Assembly: GCA_964513975.1 (NCBI GenBank)
Contig: CAZEON010000030.1
Location: 1-14,709, forward strand
Length of the DNA: 14,709 bases
Direction: 5' to 3'
DNA from: CAZVBV01 sp964513975
Lineage (GTDB): Bacteria > Patescibacteriota > Gracilibacteria > UBA4473
Shown one piece after another: positions 8,646-14,564 of this stretch. The position numbers and the translations under genes were made by a program. Every line of letters begins with the position of its first letter. Within the stretch, counting starts at the first letter, position 1. Below the pieces are notes generated by a model. It was not told the origin of the DNA. It did not search any database and saw nothing but the letters and a program-made list of their open reading frames with translations.

Positions 8646-8674
8646 TTGACTTTCACTCCAAAGAACAGAAGAAT
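8646..8674 (+). promoter_or_regulatory. Candidate promoter for the cyclophilin gene
   Basis: TTGACT (8646-8651) is a 5-of-6 match to a -35 box. A 17-base spacer leads to AAGAAT (8669-8674), a 4-of-6 -10 box. The start would fall near 8681, about 20 bases before the ATG at 8701, with no Shine-Dalgarno sequence in the leader. A second AT-rich box (TATAAA, 8693-8698) is too close to the ATG to serve as a normal -10. This is one half of the divergent intergenic region shared with the giant gene. Confidence 0.3.
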
Positions 8675-8700
8675 GAAATATGTCTTATCCTTTATAAAAC

Positions 8701-9270
8701 ATGAAAAAGAAACTTCTTATTGGTCTCGGTATCATTATTCTCGGTGCTCTTTTGTATTTCTCAAAAGCAGGAACGTATCTTCAAACAAGCCTCATTCAAA
8801 TGCCAGAAACGGTAACGTTGCAGACAAATTTAGGAGATATTCAAATTAAACTTTTACCAGAAGAAGCTCCCAATATTACTCGCAACTTTGTGGAGCTTGC
8901 AAAAGACAATAAGTACGACGGAACTATTTTCCACCGTGTTATCGAAGGCTTCATGATTCAAGGAGGAGACTACGAGAATGCAAATGGAACGGGTGGATCT
9001 TCGTATGTAGGAGAAGACATGGAAGATGAATTTTCACAAAACCTTTCTCATGTCAGAGGCGTTGTTTCCATGGCAAACCGAGGTCCGAATACAAATGGTT
9101 CTCAATTTTTCATTGTTCAACAAGATGCTCCATTTCTCGATGGTCGTCATTCTATCTTCGGACAAGTAATTGAAGGAATGGAAACGATCGACAGAATCGC
9201 GGCAGTTAAAACCGGACCAAATGACATGCCCATTGAACGTATTACTATTTTCGATGTTGTCGTTGAATAA
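8701..9270 (+). CDS. Membrane-anchored or exported cyclophilin-type peptidyl-prolyl cis-trans isomerase
   Basis: A 189-residue protein. It catalyses cis-trans isomerisation of X-Pro bonds and likely aids folding of proteins outside the membrane. Residues 1-22 (MKKKLLIGLG then a hydrophobic run) form a signal anchor or signal peptide. The cyclophilin domain spans about 38-189. Active-site features visible: FHRVI with catalytic Arg79, FMIQGGD with Phe84, Met85 and Gln87, MANRGPNTNGSQFFI with Asn126, Gln135 and Phe137, and FLDGRH with Leu146 and His150. Phe145 replaces the tryptophan that binds cyclosporin in human CypA, as is usual in bacterial forms. Length and motifs are complete. It diverges from the giant surface-protein gene, so a role in folding that protein or other exported products is plausible but inferred. 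The ATG lacks a Shine-Dalgarno sequence. The next gene starts 25 bases after its stop, suggesting co-transcription. Confidence 0.92.
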   Translation: MKKKLLIGLGIIILGALLYFSKAGTYLQTSLIQMPETVTLQTNLGDIQIKLLPEEAPNITRNFVELAKDNKYDGTIFHRVIEGFMIQGGDYENANGTGGSSYVGEDMEDEFSQNLSHVRGVVSMANRGPNTNGSQFFIVQQDAPFLDGRHSIFGQVIEGMETIDRIAAVKTGPNDMPIERITIFDVVVE

Positions 9271-9295
9271 CACTACTTCTTAATTTTTATAGACC

Positions 9296-9763
9296 ATGCG
9301 TCTTTTTCACAAAAAAACACACACAATAACACGCCGAATGTTCGTAGCAAAAACCTTTGGACTCGTCCTTGGGATTACTGCTTACCTCTTAGCCCCCGTT
9401 TATGCTGGAGATTATATTTCTCCATACCTCCAATGGGGGGTTCTTCTTTGGGGACTTACTTTTGGGTCGGTTATCGGACTCATGGGACTTATTACCGAAT
9501 GCCCATTCTGGAAACACTGTATCTTGTACCGATGGTCAACGCTTCGTCCAATTCTCCGAGGAGGATTTGTAGGAGCCTGGCTTGAATTCATGCTCGCAAT
9601 ATTGCTCTACGATTCAATCACTGAAATGGCACTCTATATGAGCTGGGGATCCTTTATTGAAGGGAATATTCTCTTGCTTGCTGCCCTTGAAGGATTTTTC
9701 TGGGGAGTGATTATCGATTACACCGCTACAAAAATTGGTGGTGAAGGGAAAAAAATCTTGTAA
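9296..9763 (+). CDS. Small four-helix integral membrane protein, unknown function
   Basis: A 155-residue protein that I do not recognise as a named family. It has a short basic N-terminus (MRLFHKKTHTITRRM) and four probable membrane segments at about 16-38, 46-67, 88-108 and 124-143. An aromatic, charged loop lies between segments two and three (around CPFWKHCILYRW, with Cys69 and Cys75). The basic N-terminus and the second loop (RW, RPILR) suggest both face the cytoplasm. No catalytic motif is apparent. A TATAGA box lies two bases before the ATG but would be too close for a promoter, and there is no Shine-Dalgarno sequence. It sits 25 bases after the cyclophilin gene and 50 bases before the FecR-domain gene on the same strand, so the three probably form one transcription unit with an envelope-related theme. 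Confidence 0.75.
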   Translation: MRLFHKKTHTITRRMFVAKTFGLVLGITAYLLAPVYAGDYISPYLQWGVLLWGLTFGSVIGLMGLITECPFWKHCILYRWSTLRPILRGGFVGAWLEFMLAILLYDSITEMALYMSWGSFIEGNILLLAALEGFFWGVIIDYTATKIGGEGKKIL

Positions 9764-9813
9764 CAAACCTTCTTTATCTTCGTTCTACGAGTTGGTATAA
9801 AAACCAATAACGT

Positions 9814-11157
9814 ATGGGATTTGAGGATTTAGAAAAAATTATTAGACAGCTCTTCCGGAATGTTCGCGTTCCGCAAGAGATTGAACAAAAAGAGCGCATT
9901 CGCATGAGTGCTCTCGAAGCGTTTTTACAACAACACGAAGGTTCTGTTGTTCCCATGTGGCACCGCTTCTTTTCTCCAAAGATCTCAACCGTCGCCTTTG
10001 CCGCAGTCACCTTCTTGGTGCTTTTTAATATTGCCCCTGGAAACTTTCTTTCTGCGGGAGAGATTCATCCAAAATTTGGTCCCGTAGAAGTCCTGCGAGG
10101 AAATGACATCATTCTTGTTGATCAGGCTTTCTCTTTAAAGAAAGGCGATGTTGTACGTGTAGGAAACAATTCTGAAGCAGAAATCATTTTCCCAAACAGC
10201 TTCACTTCAACGATAAAATCGAGTACACAGTTAAAAATTGTAAAAAACGATTCCCTCTTTCTTGAGAAAGGAACGATCGAAGGAATGAGTACGAGCGATG
10301 GAAAAATTACCACACAACGAGGACTTATTTCAAGTCCTTCCGAATCGATGTTTCGTGTATTGGTTTCTGAAAGTGGAGAAACGCACGTGATTAATTTATC
10401 TGAAAAGAATCATCTGACAATTTTTGATTGGAAAGATGGAGAAATGAAACTCCTTGCCGGAGAAGAGCTTCGAATGCGAACAGATACTACCCTTGTGGAT
10501 CATGAGATTCCTGATGACCTAAAGCTCTCACTTTCTCAGGTTCAATCTATTCGAGCGAAATTGATTATCACGAGAACAAAGGTTCTTACGGGAGTTGAAG
10601 AGGCACTCAAGGGGAAACGGAATAGTGCAGATAAAGACTTCTTATCCGCAAAAAAAAGTTTTCAATCTATCGTTCAGGTGTTAGAAGCTTCTCGAAACTT
10701 ACAAATCGTGAAACGAAAATATGTTGATGAAATTCCGCTCACAGAAGTGGTACAACGAGTAGCAGAAAAAACGGATGATTTAGCCCTTCTTCAAGAAGCA
10801 CGAGCTGTCGAGGTGTTGCTCGAACTGGTAGAAAAGAATCGATCCAGCCTTGGCTTTGGACTTGAACGCACAGGCGTTCAATCATTTGATCGATTCGTCC
10901 TTCTCGACAAACTCTTTTCTTTGGGAACAAACAAAGAACCTTATTTTGGTGAAATACTGAAACAAAAATACGCTATTTCATTCTTACAAAGAATCCAAAA
11001 CAACGAACTTCGAATTGATCAGGTTCTTCTCCTTAATGAAGAAATGGAGAAACTGCCATACAACGAATTGGCTCAGAATTTCTTAGAACGAGTCGCCCTT
11101 CTTTTTCCTCCTGATCTCCAAACAATGCTTGAGGAAAAGATTAAAAGCACGTTCTAA
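9814..11157 (+). CDS. Single-pass membrane protein with a FecR-like extracytoplasmic domain
   Basis: A 447-residue protein. Residues 1-55 are a charged cytoplasmic region. One membrane segment spans about 57-75 (ISTVAFAAVTFLVLF). Outside, about 88-225 resembles a FecR-type beta domain: GPVEVLRG, then L-x-KGDVVRVG, a strand with S-T-x-L-K-I, LEKGTIEG, and late 'GEMKLLAGEEL', all typical positions of that fold. The remainder (about 235-447) is helical, charged and without recognised motifs. Classical FecR proteins relay signals to an ECF sigma factor, but none is encoded nearby and the N-terminus lacks a clear anti-sigma zinc motif. A structural or sensing role at the envelope is therefore as likely. 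The start has no Shine-Dalgarno sequence; a TATAAA box lies at 9796-9801. The TAA stop overlaps the stop of the convergent ftsE-like gene. Confidence 0.75.
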   Translation: MGFEDLEKIIRQLFRNVRVPQEIEQKERIRMSALEAFLQQHEGSVVPMWHRFFSPKISTVAFAAVTFLVLFNIAPGNFLSAGEIHPKFGPVEVLRGNDIILVDQAFSLKKGDVVRVGNNSEAEIIFPNSFTSTIKSSTQLKIVKNDSLFLEKGTIEGMSTSDGKITTQRGLISSPSESMFRVLVSESGETHVINLSEKNHLTIFDWKDGEMKLLAGEELRMRTDTTLVDHEIPDDLKLSLSQVQSIRAKLIITRTKVLTGVEEALKGKRNSADKDFLSAKKSFQSIVQVLEASRNLQIVKRKYVDEIPLTEVVQRVAEKTDDLALLQEARAVEVLLELVEKNRSSLGFGLERTGVQSFDRFVLLDKLFSLGTNKEPYFGEILKQKYAISFLQRIQNNELRIDQVLLLNEEMEKLPYNELAQNFLERVALLFPPDLQTMLEEKIKSTF

Positions 11158-11849
11158 ATCATTCCCGCAAAAGCTTCAGCTAATGTTACTCCTTTTTTAT
11201 CGAACAATATTTCCCCATCCTCTAGCCGAATAATACGAGGTTTCAAGGCTTCTACTAATATTGGATCGTGTGTTGCAAAGAGTGTCGTAATTTTTCTTTC
11301 TCTATGGAGAACGTGAAAGAGGGTCGCAATGTCTTTCGAGTTTTGTGGATCAAGATTTCCTGTCGCCTCATCAGCGATGAGAATTTTTGGATTGTGGATG
11401 AGTGCACGAGCAACCGCCGTTCGTTGTTTCTCACCTCCTGACAATGTATCTGGAAACTGATCTCGCTTCTCCCAGAGATCGACAAGTTTGAGAAGTTCTG
11501 GAACTTTGCGAGCAATTTTTTCTTCTTCCCCACAAACTTCCAAAGCGAAGGCTACGTTTTCAAACACTGTTTTTTGAGGCAAAAGTTGAAAGTCTTGAAA
11601 CACAACTCCTATCTGTCGACGATATTTTTGAAGATTGGAATAAGAGAGTTTTTCTAAAGCAAAATCATCAAGCTGAATTGATCCAAGAGTTGGTTTCAGT
11701 TCTCCAAGCAAGAGTCTAAAAATAGAGGTCTTCCCTGTTCCTGATGCACCAAGAAGCGCCACCATCTCTCCTGGTGTAACCGTGAAGTTTATGTTTTTTA
11801 AAACTTCTTTTTTCTGGAGCGAAAGGGAAACATTTTGGAATTCCAACAT
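11154..11849 (-). CDS. ftsE: FtsE-like ABC transporter ATP-binding protein
   Basis: A 231-residue ABC ATPase. FtsE works with the membrane protein FtsX at the division site to control peptidoglycan hydrolases. Visible motifs: Walker A GASGTGKT (34-41), Q-loop VFQDF with Gln85, signature LSGGEKQR (136-143), Walker B ILIADE (156-161) followed by ATGNLD, and switch His194 in ATHD. The stretch RRQIGVVFQDFQLLPQKTVF, followed by an ENVAFALEV segment, is characteristic of FtsE. The usual Pro of ADEPTGNLD is Ala here. The start at 11849 is chosen because it gives the family's normal N-terminus (MLEFQNVSL) and lies at the predicted transcription start. The in-frame TTG at 11885 falls in the -35 box. 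No ftsX lies downstream; the next gene is convergent and overlaps by 4 bases. A LolD/MacB-type exporter ATPase is the main alternative. Confidence 0.82.
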   Translation of the reverse strand: MLEFQNVSLSLQKKEVLKNINFTVTPGEMVALLGASGTGKTSIFRLLLGELKPTLGSIQLDDFALEKLSYSNLQKYRRQIGVVFQDFQLLPQKTVFENVAFALEVCGEEEKIARKVPELLKLVDLWEKRDQFPDTLSGGEKQRTAVARALIHNPKILIADEATGNLDPQNSKDIATLFHVLHRERKITTLFATHDPILVEALKPRIIRLEDGEILFDKKGVTLAEAFAGMI

Positions 11850-11856
11850 CCTTGGC

Positions 11857-11885
11857 ATTATCAGTGTTTGAAACAGTTTTGACAA
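11857..11885 (-). promoter_or_regulatory. Strong promoter giving a leaderless ftsE transcript
   Basis: On the minus strand TTGTCA (11880-11885) and GATAAT (11857-11862) are separated by exactly 17 bases; each box matches the sigma-70 consensus at 5 of 6 positions. The -10 box ends 7 bases before the A of the ATG at 11849. Transcription should therefore begin at that ATG or one base before it. No Shine-Dalgarno sequence is possible in such a transcript. Confidence 0.6.
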
Positions 11886-11977
11886 TTTTTCTTTTTAATA
11901 GTCGTAATAATCGTTACAAATTCAAGCCAATTCACTTTTCTTACTGAAGTGGGGATATGAATTTTAAAAAGATTCCT
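11886..11977. other. Intergenic spacer with nested weak stem-loop
   Basis: No gene is seen here. Nested inverted repeats occur: an outer AAATTC/GAATTT pair and an inner CACTT/AAGTG pair around 11919-11964. Their position, after the minus-strand aspS to membrane-protein unit and before ftsE, would suit a weak transcription end, but no clean T-run follows the stem. Confidence 0.3.
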
Positions 11978-12028
11978 TTAATCCTCAACAACTTTGATAT
12001 TCTGCTCCATCACTTCCTTCTCTGATAT
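11978..12028 (-). pseudogene. Detached duplicate of the AspS C-terminal coding tail
   Basis: On the minus strand the codons read ISEKEVMEQNIKVVED followed by TAA. The intact aspS ends MPEKEVMEQHIKVMNND. Over 42 aligned bases about 32 are identical, and most differences within the shared EKEVMEQ-IKV block are synonymous (GAG/GAA, GTT/GTG, ATT/ATC, AAG/AAA). There is no start codon or body for a separate synthetase, so this is a leftover 3' end. It lies directly after the stop of the membrane-protein gene, in the same frame, and about 650 bases from the current aspS end. The simplest reading is an insertion at, or replacement of, the aspS 3' end that pushed the old tail away. Confidence 0.7.
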
Positions 12029-12043
12029 TTCTTGAAGGAGTTT

Positions 12044-12670
12044 TTACACCAACACTAAAAAGATCTGATAAATCGTCAGAAACCAAAGCCCTGCTACAGC
12101 AAATCCAAAGGGCGCTATAAGTGAAATATGCCCATTGTCTCTTGGAAGAATGTTGTATACCCAAAACTTTTTCCCAAATAGCCAGTACAGTATTTTTCCA
12201 TATAAATATTCTAGAAAGCTCAAAATAATACTTCCGGCAACAAGAAATAACGCCAACACTGGATGTATTAAGAAAACAAAAAGAAGCGGGAGAAAAAGAA
12301 TGGTCGTGGCTTTCGCAACATTTTTTATCGGCTTCATCTTTCGAAAGAAAGCAATGATAAACGGTAGGAAAAGCATGAAAAGGATTACTCCTCCCATAAG
12401 ACCGAATTCATATTCATAGTTCGGGTGTTGAAAATGCACAATAAATTCATACAGAAAAATATAAAGATACCCACCAATTCCCCAAGGGATAAAGTTGAAC
12501 CAGCTCGAATACCCTTTAAAAAGTTTCCCAATTTTATAATCCCAAAATCGCTCTCCATAAACGATCTTCCAACAATAACAAAACAAAGTTTCCCCCAAAA
12601 TACCAAACACCGAAAAAATGATAAATAAAAAAGCATACTGAAAAGTCGCTTCCAAGGGAATATTAATCAT
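12044..12670 (-). CDS. Multispan membrane protein resembling the CmpB-like 'ABC-transporter type IV' family
   Basis: A 208-residue, strongly hydrophobic protein with about six probable membrane segments (roughly 8-32, 56-78, 88-108, 121-136, 137-157 and 183-207). Two related motifs recur. Near the N-terminus GE followed by YGERFWDY precedes a hydrophobic segment; near the C-terminus LEYLYGK followed by FGKKFWVY and NGHISL precedes another. The Glu-then-(F/W)W-x-Y pattern and NGHISL recall PF06541, a family of putative permease-like proteins of unknown transport substrate. This assignment is from memory and moderate only. The ATG at 12670 follows the aspS stop by six bases (TGAGGA), so translation is probably coupled to aspS; the GAGGA abuts the ATG and is poorly spaced for a normal ribosome-binding site. 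It appears more AT-rich than aspS and is followed in frame by a detached AspS tail, which suggests it arrived by insertion. Confidence 0.65.
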   Translation of the reverse strand: MINIPLEATFQYAFLFIIFSVFGILGETLFCYCWKIVYGERFWDYKIGKLFKGYSSWFNFIPWGIGGYLYIFLYEFIVHFQHPNYEYEFGLMGGVILFMLFLPFIIAFFRKMKPIKNVAKATTILFLPLLFVFLIHPVLALFLVAGSIILSFLEYLYGKILYWLFGKKFWVYNILPRDNGHISLIAPFGFAVAGLWFLTIYQIFLVLV

Positions 12671-12685
12671 TCCTCATTAGTCATT
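12669..12685. repeat. 17-bp inverted repeat flanking aspS, 3' copy
   Basis: The 17 bases at 12669-12685 (ATTCCTCATTAGTCATT) match the reverse complement of 14447-14463 with one mismatch. This copy overlaps the last codons and stop of aspS and the start of the next gene. It therefore contributes to the unusual end VMNND of this AspS, where the detached tail ends VVED. Confidence 0.5.
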
Positions 12686-14440
12686 ATTCATAACCTTAAT
12701 ATGCTGCTCCATAACCTCCTTCTCAGGCATTATTGACGGGGCTCCAAGCATGAGATCCTGAGCGGATTGATTCTTTGGGAACGCCATAACTTCCCGGATA
12801 TTTGGTTCGTCAGCGAACATCATCACCACTCGATCAAGCCCCATCGCACATCCACCATGTGGCGGACATCCGTATTCAAAGGCTTTCAAGATATGCCCAA
12901 ACTTCATCTGGGTTTCTTCTTCCGTAAGTCCAAGCACGTCGAACATTTTCTTTTGCAACACAGGATCGTGAATTCGGATTGATCCTCCTCCCAGTTCCAC
13001 TCCGTTGAGCACGATATCGTACGCGTAGGAACGCACTTTCATTGGTGCAGAATCTAGGTACTGCAAATCATCGTGATGAGGACTGGTGAACGGATGATGC
13101 GCTGATTGCATTGAGCCATCGTCTTTCTTTTCAAAAAGCGGAAAGTCATACACCCACAAGTACGCAAACTCGTTCGGATCTTTGAGATTAAATTTGTCTC
13201 CCAGTGCAAAACGCACCGCTCCCAGTGGTTCACTTGCGGCAACAAAGTCTTCCCCAGCTCCGAAGAAAATCAAATCTCCGTCTTCCGCTTTCGTCTTCTT
13301 TTTAAGCGCTGATAAAAATGCGGGCTTTCCGTTCTTCGCCACCGGTCCAGATTCCTCTCCCACTCTGTACCAAGCCAAACCAAGAGCTCCGTTTTGTTTC
13401 GCCAAGTCGGTCAAATCATCAATGTCTTTTCGTGACAATTCTCCAGTCTTTTTTGGGAGTTTCAATGTCGTCACATAGGCAGATTTTTCAAAGACTCCGA
13501 ACCCGCAATCTTTACATTCTTCAGTGATAGAGTCGAATTCAAGCCCAAACCTAACATCTGGTTTGTCACTTCCCCATCGCTCCATACATTCTTTCCACGT
13601 AAATCGTGGGAACTTTCCCTTTTCCAAATTCTTCTTCCAGTCTTTGTCTGGTGCACATTTTTCATTCAGTTCCACGAAGCATTCCTCGACTACATCCATC
13701 ACATCGTCTTGATCAGCAAAACTCATTTCCAGTTCGAACTGGGTGAACTCTGGTTGCCGATCTCCTCGCAAATCCTCATCTCGGAAACATCGCGCAATTT
13801 GGAAATAACGATCTATTCCTCCCAACATCAAGAGTTGTTTCAACTGCTGTGGAGACTGTGGGAGTACATAAAACTTCCCAGGGTGTAGTCGTGATGGCAC
13901 GAGGTATTCTCTCGAGCCTTCTGGCGTTCCCTTCACCAGGATTGGTGTTTCGACATCCCAGAATTTATGAGCATCGAAGTAATTCCGAATCACAAGACAC
14001 ATCTCGTGTCTGAGTTTCAGGTTCTTCTGCATTTGTTCTCGACGGAGATCCAAGTATCGGTATTCCAAACGAAGGTCTTCGTTTTTAATTTCTTTATCAA
14101 TTTCAAACGGTGGTGTTTTTGCTTTGTTCAGCACTGTGAGTTCGTCCACAGCTATCTCAATCGCACCCGTTTTAAGGTTATCGTTATGCAGTCCTTCACC
14201 TCGATCTCGCACTTTTCCTTTACAAGAAAGCACCCATTCGCTGCGGATAGATTCTGCGAGCTTGTGAGCCTCTGCTGAGATCTTCGGATCAAAGACCACT
14301 TGTGTAAGTCCGTATCGGTCTCTTAGGTCGATAAAAATAATCCCTCCGTGATCGCGACGATTATTCACCCAACCGCAGAGATTCACATCCTCTCCAATAT
14401 GAGAAGATCGAAGTTCGCCGTTGGTGTGTGTTCGTAACAT
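12677..14440 (-). CDS. aspS: Aspartyl-tRNA synthetase, bacterial type, probably non-discriminating
   Basis: A 587-residue class IIb synthetase that charges tRNA-Asp with aspartate. Regions: N-terminal OB-fold anticodon-binding domain (1-105, with GWVNNRRDHGGIIFIDLRDR), motif 1 around 152-171, flipping-loop region with GTPEGSREYLVPSR, motif 2 FRDEDLRGDRQPEFTQFE (219-236), bacterial GAD insertion (about 297-415), and motif 3 with GLDRVVMMF (Arg537). Length and domain order are normal for bacteria. His31 and Gly83 match the residues reported for non-discriminating AspRS such as that of Pseudomonas aeruginosa, where discriminating enzymes tend to have Leu and Lys. This implies it may also make Asp-tRNA-Asn, to be amidated by GatCAB (inference). 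The end, IKVMNND, differs from the expected family tail and overlaps a repeat. The gene is followed after six bases by a membrane-protein gene. No Shine-Dalgarno sequence is visible before the ATG. Confidence 0.95.
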   Translation of the reverse strand: MLRTHTNGELRSSHIGEDVNLCGWVNNRRDHGGIIFIDLRDRYGLTQVVFDPKISAEAHKLAESIRSEWVLSCKGKVRDRGEGLHNDNLKTGAIEIAVDELTVLNKAKTPPFEIDKEIKNEDLRLEYRYLDLRREQMQKNLKLRHEMCLVIRNYFDAHKFWDVETPILVKGTPEGSREYLVPSRLHPGKFYVLPQSPQQLKQLLMLGGIDRYFQIARCFRDEDLRGDRQPEFTQFELEMSFADQDDVMDVVEECFVELNEKCAPDKDWKKNLEKGKFPRFTWKECMERWGSDKPDVRFGLEFDSITEECKDCGFGVFEKSAYVTTLKLPKKTGELSRKDIDDLTDLAKQNGALGLAWYRVGEESGPVAKNGKPAFLSALKKKTKAEDGDLIFFGAGEDFVAASEPLGAVRFALGDKFNLKDPNEFAYLWVYDFPLFEKKDDGSMQSAHHPFTSPHHDDLQYLDSAPMKVRSYAYDIVLNGVELGGGSIRIHDPVLQKKMFDVLGLTEEETQMKFGHILKAFEYGCPPHGGCAMGLDRVVMMFADEPNIREVMAFPKNQSAQDLMLGAPSIMPEKEVMEQHIKVMNND

Positions 14441-14446
14441 TTTTAG

Positions 14447-14463
14447 AATGATTAATGAGGAAT
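14447..14463. repeat. 17-bp inverted repeat flanking aspS, 5' copy
   Basis: AATGATTAATGAGGAAT at 14447-14463, seven bases upstream of the aspS start codon, is the inverted partner of 12669-12685 (16 of 17 identical). Together they bracket the gene almost exactly. Simple 'taatga' tracts are common between genes in such genomes, so shared low complexity is an alternative to a mobile boundary. Confidence 0.5.
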
Positions 14464-14470
14464 TCTTTTT

Positions 14471-14564
14471 GTCATTGCGAGCGGAACAGAGTAAAGCGTG
14501 ACAATCTTTTTGCAGGTGCTTTTAGATTGCCACGTCCCCCGCTTGGCGAGATCCTCACAATAAC
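14471..14564. repeat. Long imperfect palindrome (REP-like dispersed repeat)
   Basis: The outer arms GTCATTGCGAG (14471-14481) and CTCACAATAAC (14554-14564) pair at 9 of 11 positions. The inner arms GCGTGACAATCT (14496-14507) and AGATTGCCACGT (14524-14535) pair almost completely (one mismatch and one G-T), with a loop containing TTTTGCAGGTGCTTTT. The wording 'GTCATTGCGAG...GCAATCT...AGATTGCCACG' closely resembles a palindromic repeat that I recall from the intergenic regions of many unrelated bacterial genomes. It lies upstream of aspS and carries no coding sequence. It could end transcription entering from either side. Confidence 0.6.

Noticed and set aside
11850..11885. TTG at 11885 or ATG at 11858 as the ftsE start
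   Set aside because: The first lies in the -35 box and the second overlaps the -10 box. Family proteins begin at the position corresponding to 11849.
12135..14278. Several + strand frames opposite aspS and the membrane gene
   Set aside because: They are antisense shadows of confidently identified genes.
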